Assembly (NCBI RefSeq): GCF_934476685.1
Contig: NZ_CAKSNX010000008.1
Location: 1 to 64,000, forward strand
From: an uncultured Ruminococcus sp.
GTDB lineage: Bacteria; Bacillota; Clostridia; Oscillospirales; Ruminococcaceae
Direction of reading: 5' to 3'
Length of the DNA: 64,000 bases
Part shown: positions 17,642 through 27,764 of the stretch, piece after piece
How the letters are laid out: every line of letters starts with the position of its first letter
How positions within the stretch are numbered: the stretch's first letter is position 1
The notes under the pieces: model-generated
The model's database searches: none
Told to the model about the DNA's origin: nothing
Seen by the model: the letters and a program-made list of their open reading frames with translations, nothing else
Program-made: the position numbers and the translations under genes

Positions 17642-20212
17642 ATGAATAGAAAAGTAATTGGCATAATCGCTCATGTTGATTCGGGAAAGACTACCCTTTC
17701 CGAGGCTATGCTTTACCTTTCGGGCGAGATACGGAAGCTGGGGCGGGTAGACCACGGCGACGCTTTCCTTGATACGGATTTGATCGAAAAGAACAGGGGC
17801 ATAACGGTTTTCTCAAAGCCTGCTGAATTTAAATATAAGGACACTTCTTTCACTCTGCTGGACACTCCGGGACACGTTGATTTCTCGGCGGAAACTTAAC
17901 GTGCTTTGCAGGTGCTTGATCTTGCGGTACTGGTCATAAGCGGAACGGACGGAGTGCAGAGCCACACAATTACGCTTTGGCGGCTGCTCAGAAGATACCA
18001 TGTTCCGACTTTTGTGTTTGTGAATAAAATGGACCTTGACGGAGCGAACAAAGACTTTGTTATGACAAGTCTTGATGGCAGACTTGGTTCGGGATTCGTT
18101 GACTTCTGCCGCAGTAAGGACGAGGTCGCAGAGGACTGCGCCGTTTATGACGAGGACATAATGAACGAGTTCCTTGAAAGCGGCTCTGTGGATAATGAGC
18201 TTATCTCCAAAGCAGTTTCCAAGCGCAGCATTTTCCCCTGCTTTTTTGGCTCGGCTTTGAAGTCGCAGGGTGTTGAAAGGCTGCTTGACGCTCTTGCGGA
18301 AATTGCTCCTGCTGTGGAGGAAAGCGGCGAATTCGGTGCAAAGATATACAAGATCTCAGAGGACGGCGGCTCACGTCTGACCTTTATGAAGATAACAGGC
18401 GGCTCGCTAAAAATACGCAGCATTGTGAACTACACCTCTGCTGACGGCGAGAGCATATCGGAAAAGGTCAGCAGGATAAGGATATATTCAGGGGCGAAAT
18501 ACCGCTCGGCGGACACAGCTGAAAGCGGTATGGTATGCGCTGTTGAGGGGCTTACAAAGACCTATGCAGGACAGGGACTTGGCTGTGAAAATGATTCGGA
18601 AATGCCTATGCTCGAACCTGTTCTGACATATCGTGCAGAGCCTGTCAGTGATATTGACGCACACACGCTGCTTGCATACTTCCGTCTGCTTGAAAATGAA
18701 GATCCTCAGCTGCACGTTGACTGGAACGAACAGCTGAAAGAGATACACGTCAGCTTAATGGGTGAGGTGCAGCTTGAAATACTGAAAAATATTTTCAAGC
18801 GGCGGTTTGATGTGGATATGGATTTCGGCGAGGGAAACATTGCTTACAAAGAAACCGTTGCGGAAAGTGTTTACGGTTATGGGCATTACGAACCGCTTAG
18901 GCATTATGCGGAGGTACATCTTAAGCTTGAACCGCTGGAGCGTGGGACAGGTCTGCGATTTGCCTCAGAGTGCAGCGAGGACGCTCTGGATAGGAACTGG
19001 CAGAGGCTCATTTTGACACATTTGCAGGAGAAAAAGTATCTCGGTGCGCTTACGGGTTCGCCAATAACGGATATGAAAATAACGCTCGTTTCGGGCAGGG
19101 CGCATTTAAAGCACACCGAGGGCGGAGATTTCAGACAGGCGACCTATCGTGCAGTAAGGCAAGGTCTGCGGAGTGCAGAAAGCGTTCTGCTGGAGCCTTA
19201 TTACAGCTTTACACTTGAAGTTCCGTCGCAGAATGTGGGACGTGCCATAACCGATATACAGAATATGGGCGGCGAATTTTCTCCTCCAGAAGTTGCAGGT
19301 GAAATGTCAGTTATAAAGGGCAGCGCACCTGTTTCGGAAATGCGTGGATATCAGCCGCAGGTCATAAGTTACACAAAAGGTCTTGGCAGTCTTGTCTGTC
19401 TGCCCGACGGCTATCGTGAATGTCACAACACTGATGAGGTAGTTGAAGCATACGGATATTCTCCCGACAGCGACCTTGAAAATACGGCGGATTCTGTATT
19501 CTGTTCCCATGGGGCAGGATATAATGTAAAATGGAACAAAGTGGAGGAACATCTGCACCTGCCGCCCGAGGGTCGCAGAAAGCAGTATGCCGAGCCGCAG
19601 TTTAACGATCGTACAGGTCTTGCAGAAGATTTTTGCAGACGTGCCGCCAGCGACAAGGAACTTATGGAGATATTTGAGCGCACCTACGGCAAGATAGAGC
19701 GTGAAAAACGCTACGCAATGCGCACACCGAAAAAGGCGGAAAACTCCTCAAAGCAAAAGCCTAAACAGATCTATTCGGGAAAAGAATATCTGCTTGTGGA
19801 CGGATACAACATTATCTTCTCTTGGGAGGAGCTGAAAAAAGCGGCGGCGGAAAGCCTTGACCTTGCAAGGAGTATGCTGGTCAACAGGCTTTGCAACTAT
19901 CAGGGGTACAAGCAATGCGAACTTATCCTTGTTTTTGACGCATACAAGGTAAAGGAGCAGGAGCGTGTTATCGAGAACTACCACAACATCAGCATAGTTT
20001 ACACCAAAGAGGCTGAAACGGCTGACACTTATATTGAGAAAACTGCCCACAAGCTGAGCCGTGAGCATAAGGTAAGAGTTGCTACGTCTGACGGAATGGA
20101 GCAGGTCATCATAATGGGCAGCGGAGCGTTCAGAATGTCGGCGCAGGAACTGCACGAGGACGTTGAGCGTGTTGAACGTGAGATCCGTGAATTTATTGCA
20201 AAAATGAAATAG
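17642..20212 (+). pseudogene. TetM/EF-G-like GTPase fused to YacP/Rae1-type NYN domain, interrupted by one ochre codon
   Basis: Read through one stop, this is an 856-residue fusion. The first part is a translational GTPase of the TetM/TetO ribosomal-protection type: G1 AHVDSGKTT, RGIT, DTPGHVDF, G4 NKMD, then EF-G domains II-V. The last 150 residues are a NYN nuclease-fold domain (LLVDGYNIIFSW, LILVFDAYKV, ADTYIE, VRVATSDG) resembling YacP/Rae1, a nuclease acting in the ribosomal A site. At 17897-17899 TAA stands where an acidic codon is expected in SAETxRALQVLD; both sides stay in one frame, so a single G-to-T change explains it. The downstream ORF could start at TTG 17906 but would lack the P-loop. 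Nonsense mutation, sequence error or readthrough are all possible. Typical TetM proteins are about 640 residues and lack the NYN part. Confidence 0.8.
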
Positions 20213-20271
20213 AAAAGGCTGCGGCTAAAAGGAATGCACTAATATAGGGATTTTACGCTATGGGGTTTCTG

Positions 20272-20300
20272 TTGACATTTTTGCTTGGGTATACTATAAT
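20272..20300 (+). promoter_or_regulatory. Consensus sigma-A promoter
   Basis: TTGACA (20272-20277), 17-bp spacer and TATAAT (20295-20300), a perfect consensus pair serving the small AT-rich gene that follows. Confidence 0.85.
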
Positions 20301-20339
20301 AGGTATAAGATAAATCGGAATTTACGGAGGAGATTTGTT

Positions 20340-20714
20340 TTGAAACGAAAAACAAGAACTATAACCATCGATAACCAACAATATATATGGTGGTATGAAT
20401 TAGGAGCAGAAACAACAATCAATCTATCTCCAATTAATGATAAAACTTCTATTATTTCTATATATTTTCCATTAGATACAATTCACAAACATGAGCATCC
20501 TATTTTTGATATTTACAACGAAACTGTTATCATGAAAAAGGATAATGAAGAATACTGTTTAAAAATAATCTCTCCCAAAATGGTAGCTCTCATTATTTCA
20601 AATTTGTCTTTTAATGAATTTACTACAAGAAGACACGTTTTTTATAATGGATTTGATTTATTATTAAAATGGAATTTTATAATTTCAGATGTTGTTACAG
20701 GAGTATGTTGGTAG
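20340..20714 (+). CDS. AT-rich orphan protein of unknown function
   Basis: A 124-residue soluble protein that I do not recognise. It starts with TTG at 20340, 7 nt after GGAGGAG. It is rich in Ile, Asn, Lys and Trp (QYIWWYELG near the start) with no membrane helix or catalytic motif seen. Its base composition is clearly more AT-rich than its neighbours, which suggests recent acquisition. It stands alone behind a consensus promoter, between convergent genes. Confidence 0.6.
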   Translation: MKRKTRTITIDNQQYIWWYELGAETTINLSPINDKTSIISIYFPLDTIHKHEHPIFDIYNETVIMKKDNEEYCLKIISPKMVALIISNLSFNEFTTRRHVFYNGFDLLLKWNFIISDVVTGVCW

Positions 20715-20779
20715 TATAAATTCCAGTTTGCAAAACTGTTTTAATTTTTCTTTTATCTCATCACGAATAATAAAAAAAA

Positions 20780-20812
20780 CTGCCCCGAGGCGAACTGAAC
20801 GCTTCGGGGCAG
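20780..20812 (-). terminator. Terminator of the 446-residue membrane protein gene
   Basis: A 13-bp stem with one G-U pair (20780-20792 with 20800-20812) is followed on the minus strand by eight T. It may also stop transcription from the plus-strand orphan gene. Confidence 0.88.
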
Positions 20813-20839
20813 AATTTCTATATTGGTATCTGACTATGA

Positions 20840-22180
20840 TTAGTCTGCATCATAGTCCGGCAGATGTGCAAGCTTTTTCGCACGTCTTCTTTCGATTATT
20901 TCCGTTTTATGCTCTTCAAAATACTCGTCATATTTGTTTCTGCCGAACTTTTTGATAAGGTTTTCCTGATAGTTCATTATCTTTGCGCTAAACTCTTCAT
21001 TATCGGCATAATACAAGTTCTGATAATCATTGAATGTATATCTTACGCCCTTTCTGTCATGCTCCAATGCGTCAAGCAGAACAGCCGCATTGAATTCAGA
21101 ACTTATCTCCGCATGGCTAAGCTTATCCGATTCATCTCCGCCTACCATAAATACATGGTACATATTGGTATCATAAATAAATCTGTATTCATAGCCGTCC
21201 TCTTTATATGCAGCGGCTATCAGCGTTTTTTTCGCCTTTACTTCGGCATTAGACAGGTTCTTTATAAGGTTGAGCAGACGGTAGGTTTCATAAAATTTCT
21301 GCTTGTCAGTATCGCCGTACCAAAGGCAATTTTTTGCGTCCTCTTCGGAAAAGGTCTTGTTTTCAGCCTCACACTCGAAAATTCTTTTAACAGCCACAGC
21401 GTTCCAGTAATTCCTTGTGAACAAACCTCTGGAGTGATCCTGATCCTGCTCTATTCTAAAATATCCGCCAACTGGGTAGAGGGAGAATGTGACCTTATCG
21501 TTCTGCTTTGCTCTGCTGAGCCTTTTGGTTTCGTCGGCTGCTCCACGAATGCTTATGGTAATAACTCTGCCGATAATGAACAGCACTCCCAGCACAGCGT
21601 TTGCGATTATGACCAGCGGAAGGATAAGTCCCCATATTATAGCACAAGTCATACGCAGTGCAAGCAGGATTATCCACAGCGGTCCCCATATGGTCATACC
21701 AACGTCAACCTCATATTCCTCACCGCTCGTTTTATCCTCCATAAGGAGAACATTGGAGAACTTATTGTATACTGAATTAAATATATTCAGACCTTTGCGC
21801 CCTATTCTGAAAGGAAAGCCTGCCGCAAATATCCAGCACAGCACACCGGAAATTATCGCTGTGATCCAATAGCAGTTAACATATTTCGCCTGTTTAAAGC
21901 TTACCTCTTTATTGAGAAATTTTGTCACAGGCTTTTGCAGGAAAGTAACTTTACTGCAAATTTTTTCAGGTGTACCGCTCATATCAGTATACTTTGCTGT
22001 TTCGCCGTCCTTTACAAGACCCCATGCGCTGGCAACAGTCACAGTTTGCTTTGAGCCTTCCGCTATGTATTTATCAAACCTGTTGTCATCACCGATCACT
22101 TTCGGAATAGCGAATGACGTTACGACCAATGCCACTATCAGAATTACTAACTGCATAAGCGCAGTTATCAAGTTCTTCAT
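20840..22180 (-). CDS. Unknown multi-pass membrane protein
   Basis: A 446-residue protein I do not recognise. It has a helix at 5-27, an outside loop of about 75 residues, a helix near 107-125, and a hydrophobic block of two or three helices at about 165-215, followed by a 230-residue acidic cytosolic domain with several Tyr/Phe-rich segments and a basic end (ERRRAKKLAHLP). AAAGGGG precedes the ATG. It has its own terminator. No catalytic motif was identified. Confidence 0.7.
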   Translation of the reverse strand: MKNLITALMQLVILIVALVVTSFAIPKVIGDDNRFDKYIAEGSKQTVTVASAWGLVKDGETAKYTDMSGTPEKICSKVTFLQKPVTKFLNKEVSFKQAKYVNCYWITAIISGVLCWIFAAGFPFRIGRKGLNIFNSVYNKFSNVLLMEDKTSGEEYEVDVGMTIWGPLWIILLALRMTCAIIWGLILPLVIIANAVLGVLFIIGRVITISIRGAADETKRLSRAKQNDKVTFSLYPVGGYFRIEQDQDHSRGLFTRNYWNAVAVKRIFECEAENKTFSEEDAKNCLWYGDTDKQKFYETYRLLNLIKNLSNAEVKAKKTLIAAAYKEDGYEYRFIYDTNMYHVFMVGGDESDKLSHAEISSEFNAAVLLDALEHDRKGVRYTFNDYQNLYYADNEEFSAKIMNYQENLIKKFGRNKYDEYFEEHKTEIIERRRAKKLAHLPDYDAD

Positions 22181-22362
22181 AATTTTTCCCCTTTCATATT
22201 TTCATGCTGATACTTTCAAGTATTCCGATTTTATGCACTTTATCGATCAGCGTAATCGTTTTCGCAGATATAGCAAATGCTCTCTGCCATACTAAAGTGC
22301 TTGATTATATTATAGCATTTATGGCCGAAAACTGTCAAGTGAAAATGCTATATATTTCACAA

Positions 22363-22400
22363 AAAACAGCGTCCTGCCAAGGTCGGCAAAGCACTGTTTT
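22363..22400 (-). terminator. Terminator of the ATC-hydrolase-like gene
   Basis: Outer stem AAAACAG/CTGTTTT (22363-22369 with 22394-22400) with an inner TGCC/GGCA stem. The minus strand continues with TTTTTT. Confidence 0.7.
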
Positions 22401-22432
22401 CACTCTTTATTATAAGCATATCACGCTGTATC

Positions 22433-23044
22433 TTATCTTCTTCTGATACAGAAATCGCACCTCTCGCCGCCACAGGCTAAGGTCTGGGTGCGCTCGAAAG
22501 CGAACTTGTCAAGGTTTCCGTACATATACTCATCGCTTTTGCAGAAACCTGCTTTCAGCTCCGAGCAGTCAAGCTCATCCAGATATCGGCAATATGGGCA
22601 GTCGAGAATAACAAAGTGTGCCTCGCTGCTATTGAACAGACCGAAATGGTTTCTGAAACCCGCTTCCTCGCCAAAGCCTTTAGCAGCCATTTTCTTCATA
22701 CCTGACAGAAATATATTTGCCATTCCGGGGAAATTCAGCACCTTGTTTATGAATACTCCCGACTTTCTGCTGTACTCCATAGCGGCGCTGTCCACCCATT
22801 CAAAGGCTTTTTCGGGGAAATATTTCTTTACAGTTTTATACAAAGCCGCACGTTCACAGCACTGTTTCCAATGCACCACAGCGACCTTGTTGAGATTCGG
22901 GTGCATTTCTATCATTCTGTAATACTCGTCACTTGCCTCCTGCCGCACAGCATCTGCCCTGCCGCCTGCTGCGGTTATATTGTCAAACACAGAATTGTAA
23001 GTCGTATTCTTTAAATATATATTTTTTCTGTTTTTTCTGCTCAT
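22433..23044 (-). CDS. L-2-amino-thiazoline-4-carboxylate hydrolase-like protein
   Basis: A 203-residue soluble protein whose C-terminal half matches the ATC hydrolase family: DCPYCRYLDEL, GFCKSDEYMYGNL and TQTLACGGERCDFC. The founding enzyme opens the thiazoline ring in Pseudomonas cysteine synthesis from ATC, but most Firmicute members have no known substrate, so the family name should not be read as a reaction. Several Cys residues (CPYC, CDFC) could bind a metal. GAGGAG precedes the ATG. Confidence 0.75.
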   Translation of the reverse strand: MSRKNRKNIYLKNTTYNSVFDNITAAGGRADAVRQEASDEYYRMIEMHPNLNKVAVVHWKQCCERAALYKTVKKYFPEKAFEWVDSAAMEYSRKSGVFINKVLNFPGMANIFLSGMKKMAAKGFGEEAGFRNHFGLFNSSEAHFVILDCPYCRYLDELDCSELKAGFCKSDEYMYGNLDKFAFERTQTLACGGERCDFCIRRR

Positions 23045-23102
23045 AACAAAGCTCCTCTATTGATATCGTTCACAAATTAGCGTAGACTAACCCATTCTTT
23101 TA

Positions 23103-23138
23103 ATACAAGCCGTGCGGTATATTTCCACACGGCTTGTA
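23103..23138. repeat. Perfect 12-bp inverted repeat
   Basis: Arms 23103-23114 and 23127-23138 with a 12-nt loop. On the minus strand it is followed by TTAAAAG, so it is at best a weak second terminator of the exporter operon. It lies between that operon and the ATC-hydrolase-like start. Confidence 0.5.
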
Positions 23139-23200
23139 TATTATATCATTTTAGTTGCATATTGTCAAATGTATTGGATTGGTCGGTATGGTATATTAAA

Positions 23201-23233
23201 GGGATAGTTCAAATTCTGGGTGTGAACTATCCC
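23201..23233 (-). terminator. Likely terminator of the peptide-export operon
   Basis: A perfect 11-bp inverted repeat (23201-23211 with 23223-23233) about 50 bp after the HlyD-like stop; on the minus strand it is followed only by TTTAATAT, so strength is uncertain. Confidence 0.5.
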
Positions 23234-23280
23234 TTACTTTTGGAGCAGATCGTTTTTCTAAAAGTAGAAAAATATAATTA

Positions 23281-25173
23281 TTAATCCATTAAATTTATCT
23301 TTTCAAGCAGCCATACAATAGCCTTTTTTGAACCGCTTATAGTTTTAGCTTCTACCAGCATACCGTTTTTGACTTCTCGGATATTTCCCTTTCTATTTTT
23401 TAGTGACACAGCAGACAGATCAGCCTGAGCAATATAAAATTTAGTTCCTGCAGATTCCTTAGCCACAGAATCAGCTGAAATTGAGGTTATGCTGCCTGTT
23501 ATTTTACCATATTCATTGTATGGTATTGCATCAAAAGCATATTCAGTTTTCTGACCTATCTCGATTTTGGATATTTCATTTTCAGGAATGTAAAGCATAA
23601 CTTTAAGTTCTTCCTCCGAAGGTATTATGCTGCAAAGCTGATTTCCCGACCGAACAATATCTCCCGGACTAAGTGTATCTACAAGAGTTATCGTTCCACC
23701 GCAGGCAGCTTTAACTTCTGAGTTTTTTATTGTCTGATCTACTTCTGCCAACTGCGATTTTACAGAGGTGATATTTTCATTTAGAGAGTCTATTTCCGTA
23801 TTTAATGTAACAACTGCTTCATTTTTTAGTTTCTCTTTAGAAAGTTTTTCGTATCCTTCTGTATCTTCTATTCCCTTTAAAGAAAGCTCTAATGTTTTCT
23901 TATTGTCATTAAGTGTTTTTACCTCATCTTCGATAGAACTTATTTTTGTTTGAAGCTGTGATAAAAACGTGCTTTTTAAAACGGTCAACTCCATTTGTGC
24001 GCTTTCATAAGCATTTTTGGCATCATTAATATTTGATTCTGTTATAACTGTACTGCTGTTTTGCTGTGTATACTCATTATAAAGCTCCTGATATTCAGCA
24101 GTCTTTGACGTATAATCATTTGACAAAGCAGTATAGTCTGCTGTATATTTATCATAGCTTTCTTTTAAAACACTGTTGTTTGTGTTAAAGTCATATCCTT
24201 GTTCTATTGATTTTTTTAGTTCTTTATAGTCATTTAAAGCCGTTTTTAACTGCGTATTTTCACGATCTGAAATAAGTTGATTTTCAATAAGAAGTATCTG
24301 AGAACGAATGTCTGACATATACGCAGAACTATATGAAACCATATTAGAATATGCTGAATCCATATTCTGTTTTGCAGTTTCTACCTGAACATAAGAAACA
24401 GTTTCCTGAGAATTCTGAATTTCATACTGCTCAGAGATATTCTCATATGACGCTTTATACTGACCGTAAATCAGCTCAGATTTATTATAATTTGTAATAT
24501 ACTCATTATAGCTTGCATTTACCGCATCATCTGTTCCTGTGTATTCTGTATCGTTTTGAATACATATCAGTAATCTCTTATACTCGGTAAGCTGTGCTTG
24601 CTTTTCACTTATATTCTTTTTCACCGATTCAAGATCATTTTCTTTTTCTTTTGCAGTCAGATCATTATTTAACTGAGATTTATCAAATTCCTTTGCAGAC
24701 AGTAAAACACCATTTTTATATTGATCGTATCTATAATAGTACTTTGAATCAGTATCGTCATTTTTAAAGTAATTCTTATTATCTTCAATAGATTTTTTCA
24801 AAAGTTGAGTATTATTAAGATCACATTGATAACCGTCTAATTTTTCCTGTAAGATATCTTTTTGTTCCTTGGCATAATCTGAATCAAGAACAAAAAGTAC
24901 ATCACCCTCTTTTACCTGCTGTCCTTCATCAACACATATTTTTTTTAATTTGCAGTCAGATGATGATGTTACGGTGCTTGAAGCCTTCTGTGTTCGTATT
25001 TCGCCAGTTATCTTTGTATATTCGTCAACTTCAAAAAAGCAGGCAAATATGACTGCTGCAGCAACGGCAATAGAAAGAATATATATAAACCATCGAATTT
25101 TAGGAGCTTCCTTGCTTTCCATAACTTCACGGCTGTCGGTGATATCTTTTATGTCAAGTATAATTTCTTTCAA
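23281..25173 (-). CDS. HlyD-family adaptor of a peptide ABC exporter
   Basis: A 630-residue membrane-fusion-type protein. A single membrane helix at about 28-48 is followed by a lipoyl-like half domain (VDEGQQVKEGDVLFVLD), a very long coiled-coil region (about 110-480, repeated YxxYxxxY and Leu/Glu heptads), the second lipoyl half (LVDTLSPGDIVRSGNQLCSII) and a beta-barrel region. In Gram-positive bacteriocin systems such adaptors work with C39 ABC exporters. Start is TTG at 25173, 8 nt after AAGGAG. It follows the exporter gene by 12 bp and ends the operon. Confidence 0.88.
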   Translation of the reverse strand: MKEIILDIKDITDSREVMESKEAPKIRWFIYILSIAVAAAVIFACFFEVDEYTKITGEIRTQKASSTVTSSSDCKLKKICVDEGQQVKEGDVLFVLDSDYAKEQKDILQEKLDGYQCDLNNTQLLKKSIEDNKNYFKNDDTDSKYYYRYDQYKNGVLLSAKEFDKSQLNNDLTAKEKENDLESVKKNISEKQAQLTEYKRLLICIQNDTEYTGTDDAVNASYNEYITNYNKSELIYGQYKASYENISEQYEIQNSQETVSYVQVETAKQNMDSAYSNMVSYSSAYMSDIRSQILLIENQLISDRENTQLKTALNDYKELKKSIEQGYDFNTNNSVLKESYDKYTADYTALSNDYTSKTAEYQELYNEYTQQNSSTVITESNINDAKNAYESAQMELTVLKSTFLSQLQTKISSIEDEVKTLNDNKKTLELSLKGIEDTEGYEKLSKEKLKNEAVVTLNTEIDSLNENITSVKSQLAEVDQTIKNSEVKAACGGTITLVDTLSPGDIVRSGNQLCSIIPSEEELKVMLYIPENEISKIEIGQKTEYAFDAIPYNEYGKITGSITSISADSVAKESAGTKFYIAQADLSAVSLKNRKGNIREVKNGMLVEAKTISGSKKAIVWLLEKINLMD

Positions 25174-25185
25174 TCATATCACTCC

Positions 25186-27438
25186 TTATATCATAGGATC
25201 CAGTAGAACAGGATATGCCGTCTGATAAGCCTCTTTATCAGATCTTACATTAGTTTCAGAAACATTTTCTTGACTATCAGGTATCTGGTCTTTCCACAGA
25301 TCATAATATCTGCCTTTCTTTTGTATAAGTTCTTTATGCGTGCCCTGTTCTATAAATCTGCCATGCTCCATAACAAAGATCTTGTCACATCGCATGATCG
25401 TACTAAGTCTGTGTGCAATAATAATAGTCGTAATATTTTTCGAGAGAGCATTTATTGTTTTTTCGATAGCTTTTTCAGTTATTGAATCAAGATTGCTGGT
25501 GGCTTCATCCATTATCAGTATATCAGGCTTTTTCAGCAGTGCTCTTGCAATAGCAAGTCTTTGCTTCTGACCACCGGAAAGATTTGCACCGTTTTCTTCC
25601 AGCATCGTTTCATATCTGAGCGGCAGTTTATTTATAAATTCGTCAGCCTTGCTAAGCTTGCAGACTTCAATTATGTCCTCAAGAGCAGCATTTTTATTTC
25701 CAAGTTCTAAATTTTCCCGTATTGTTCCGCTGAAAAGAAAGATATCTTGTGAAATGTATGCTATTCTATTTCTTAAAGCCTCAAGATCAATGTCCTTTAA
25801 ATTATAATCTCCTATAAATATCTCCCCTCTTTCCCAGGGATAGAAATTCATAAGAAGTTTTGATAATGTTGTTTTTCCTGAGCCGCTTTCTCCGACAAGA
25901 GCAATTTTTTCTCCGGCATTTATGGTCATATTTATATTTTCAAGCACAAGCTTTCTAGTACCATACCTGAAATCCAGGTCCTGAATCCTTATTTGATGAT
26001 TAAGCGATGACGGCGAAAGTTTGCGGCTTTCATCGGCTGACTTTTCAAGCTCCAGATCAAGTATCTCACTTAAACGTTCTGCCGCTACAATGGCGGTCTG
26101 CATAGTAGGCTGAAGATTTATGAGATTTTTTACCGGGTCAAGGAAATATGCCAGAAGGGCATTAAAAGTTATCAGACTTCCCAAAGTCATATTTCCGTCA
26201 AGAACACTTACTACGCCGACCCACAGAATGACAGTACCTCCGATAGTAGATATTACACCTGTCAAAGTCTGCTGAGCGTTGGTTATCATACCGCCTTTAA
26301 AAATACTTTTAAGCAATTTAACAAAAAGCTTGTCCGTTTTAGCTTGTGCTTCGTCCTCTGCATGAAAAGCTTTTACAGTTTCTATTCCATTCAAAGTTTC
26401 TACCAGATATGATGTGACCTGAGAGTTATCCTCCATTTGTTTTTCATTGATCTTTTTTACAGGTTTATTGAATGCAAAAACAATAATTCCGTATAGTACA
26501 ACTATTATGACTGCTATTGCAAAAAGAAGCCTATTTTGCATAAATAAAACAATACCGCCTATAATGGCCATAAGTGTATCTATCATTATCGACAATGTCG
26601 CACTTGATATAGCATCACGAATCTTAGAGGCATCCATAAACCTTGATACTATCTCACCAACTTTTCTTGTACCAAAAAAGTTCATTGGCAGACCTAATAC
26701 ATGCTGATAATAGCCTAGTATCAACGGTATATCCAGCTTTTGACTAAGATAAAGCATAAGGTGATTTCTGAACGCTTCAAGTATAGCTTTAAAAATATAT
26801 AAAATGATAATACCTATTGAAAGGGTCATCAGTGTTTTTCTAAGTGAATTTGGAACAATATCATCCATTATAAAACGAAAATAGAATGATGCCAGTATCC
26901 CGAAGATCGTAATGATAAGAGAAGAAAGGAAAATATTCAGCAGAAGTCTTTTCTGAGGGAATATAAGACTTAAAAATCTTGAAAAGACGCCTTTATTCTC
27001 ATTTCCTTTTTGAAATTTAGAAGTAGGCACAAGAAGAATAAGTACTCCTGTCCAAATCTTAAAAAAATCTTCAGGAGAATATTTTACTATTCCTTTTGCA
27101 GGATCAGCAATTATCACTTGTTTTTTTGTTATTTTATGTATAACTACATAATGGAGAAGACTTCCGTTTACAATTACATGAGCAACTGCAGGAAGCGGAA
27201 ATTCAGTAAAAAATGCCTCCTGATTGCCTTTAACGCCTTTAGCGGTAAAGCCGAGCTGCTCTGCGGCTTTTATCATTCCATAGGCATTAGTGCCCTGCTT
27301 GTCAGTACCAGCAGTTTCACGGATTTTAGATATTGATAAATTCAGTCCGTACTGCTTTGATATCGTTGCAAGACAAGCTGCTCCGCAGTCGGTTATGTCG
27401 TGTTGTTTTACGCAGTAGTATTTCATTTTTTTCACCAT
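25186..27438 (-). CDS. Peptidase C39 ABC exporter (leader-cleaving bacteriocin-type transporter)
   Basis: A 750-residue fusion of protease, membrane domain and ATPase. Residues 1-140 are a C39 peptidase: Cys18 in DCGAACLA, His in LHYVVIH and Asp in IADPAKG. About 165-440 holds six membrane helices. The ATPase has GESGSGKTT, LSGGQKQRLAIARAL, ILIMDEATSNLD and IIIAHRLST. Such proteins cut substrates after a double-glycine and export the core peptide; the two double-glycine peptides at 29491-29868 are the obvious substrates. The ATG at 27438 overlaps the stop of the small gene upstream (ATGGTGA), so translation is coupled. Confidence 0.94.
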   Translation of the reverse strand: MVKKMKYYCVKQHDITDCGAACLATISKQYGLNLSISKIRETAGTDKQGTNAYGMIKAAEQLGFTAKGVKGNQEAFFTEFPLPAVAHVIVNGSLLHYVVIHKITKKQVIIADPAKGIVKYSPEDFFKIWTGVLILLVPTSKFQKGNENKGVFSRFLSLIFPQKRLLLNIFLSSLIITIFGILASFYFRFIMDDIVPNSLRKTLMTLSIGIIILYIFKAILEAFRNHLMLYLSQKLDIPLILGYYQHVLGLPMNFFGTRKVGEIVSRFMDASKIRDAISSATLSIMIDTLMAIIGGIVLFMQNRLLFAIAVIIVVLYGIIVFAFNKPVKKINEKQMEDNSQVTSYLVETLNGIETVKAFHAEDEAQAKTDKLFVKLLKSIFKGGMITNAQQTLTGVISTIGGTVILWVGVVSVLDGNMTLGSLITFNALLAYFLDPVKNLINLQPTMQTAIVAAERLSEILDLELEKSADESRKLSPSSLNHQIRIQDLDFRYGTRKLVLENINMTINAGEKIALVGESGSGKTTLSKLLMNFYPWERGEIFIGDYNLKDIDLEALRNRIAYISQDIFLFSGTIRENLELGNKNAALEDIIEVCKLSKADEFINKLPLRYETMLEENGANLSGGQKQRLAIARALLKKPDILIMDEATSNLDSITEKAIEKTINALSKNITTIIIAHRLSTIMRCDKIFVMEHGRFIEQGTHKELIQKKGRYYDLWKDQIPDSQENVSETNVRSDKEAYQTAYPVLLDPMI

Positions 27439-27659
27439 AATTCTATTATCAGAACTTTCACTTCTTGTGTTTTATATATTAGTACATATTTCAAACAATA
27501 AAGAGAAGACAAGAAAAAAAGAACAGCAATAATGTATTTTTGATCCATAATCGCAAGAACGAATGAAATCAAACAAGCCATAAAGCCAATAGCTGCAATT
27601 ATAGCTACGATTATAGAATTAGTAAACTCATTAAAACCTTTTTCCATTATACCGCACAT
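27432..27659 (-). CDS. Small two-helix membrane protein in the export operon
   Basis: A 75-residue protein with two hydrophobic segments (about 15-37 and 42-60), preceded by AAAGGAAGG. It overlaps the exporter start by 7 bp. Position and size suit an immunity or exporter-accessory protein, but no family is recognised. Confidence 0.65.
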   Translation of the reverse strand: MCGIMEKGFNEFTNSIIVAIIAAIGFMACLISFVLAIMDQKYIIAVLFFLSSLYCLKYVLIYKTQEVKVLIIELW

Positions 27660-27764
27660 GATTTCCTTCCTTTAAATATAGTCAAACAAAGCAATACAAA
27701 ACAAATAACAAATGCAGGTATGCTAAAAAACGGCATAAATTCAAATTTAAACAGTGCTTTATAA

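Noticed and set aside
17897..17899. Recoding of UAA as an amino acid
   Set aside because: No recoding element is visible and other genes in the window end normally at TAA; mutation or error is simpler.
20864..21775. A 303-codon open frame on the plus strand
   Set aside because: It is antisense to the 446-residue membrane protein gene, which has a ribosome site and terminator; the plus frame has neither and is Cys/Phe-rich shadow sequence.
27647..27736. A 29-codon hydrophobic ORF on the minus strand between the M50-like gene and the small membrane protein
   Set aside because: No ribosome site before its ATG, and it overlaps the start of the better-supported 75-residue gene.
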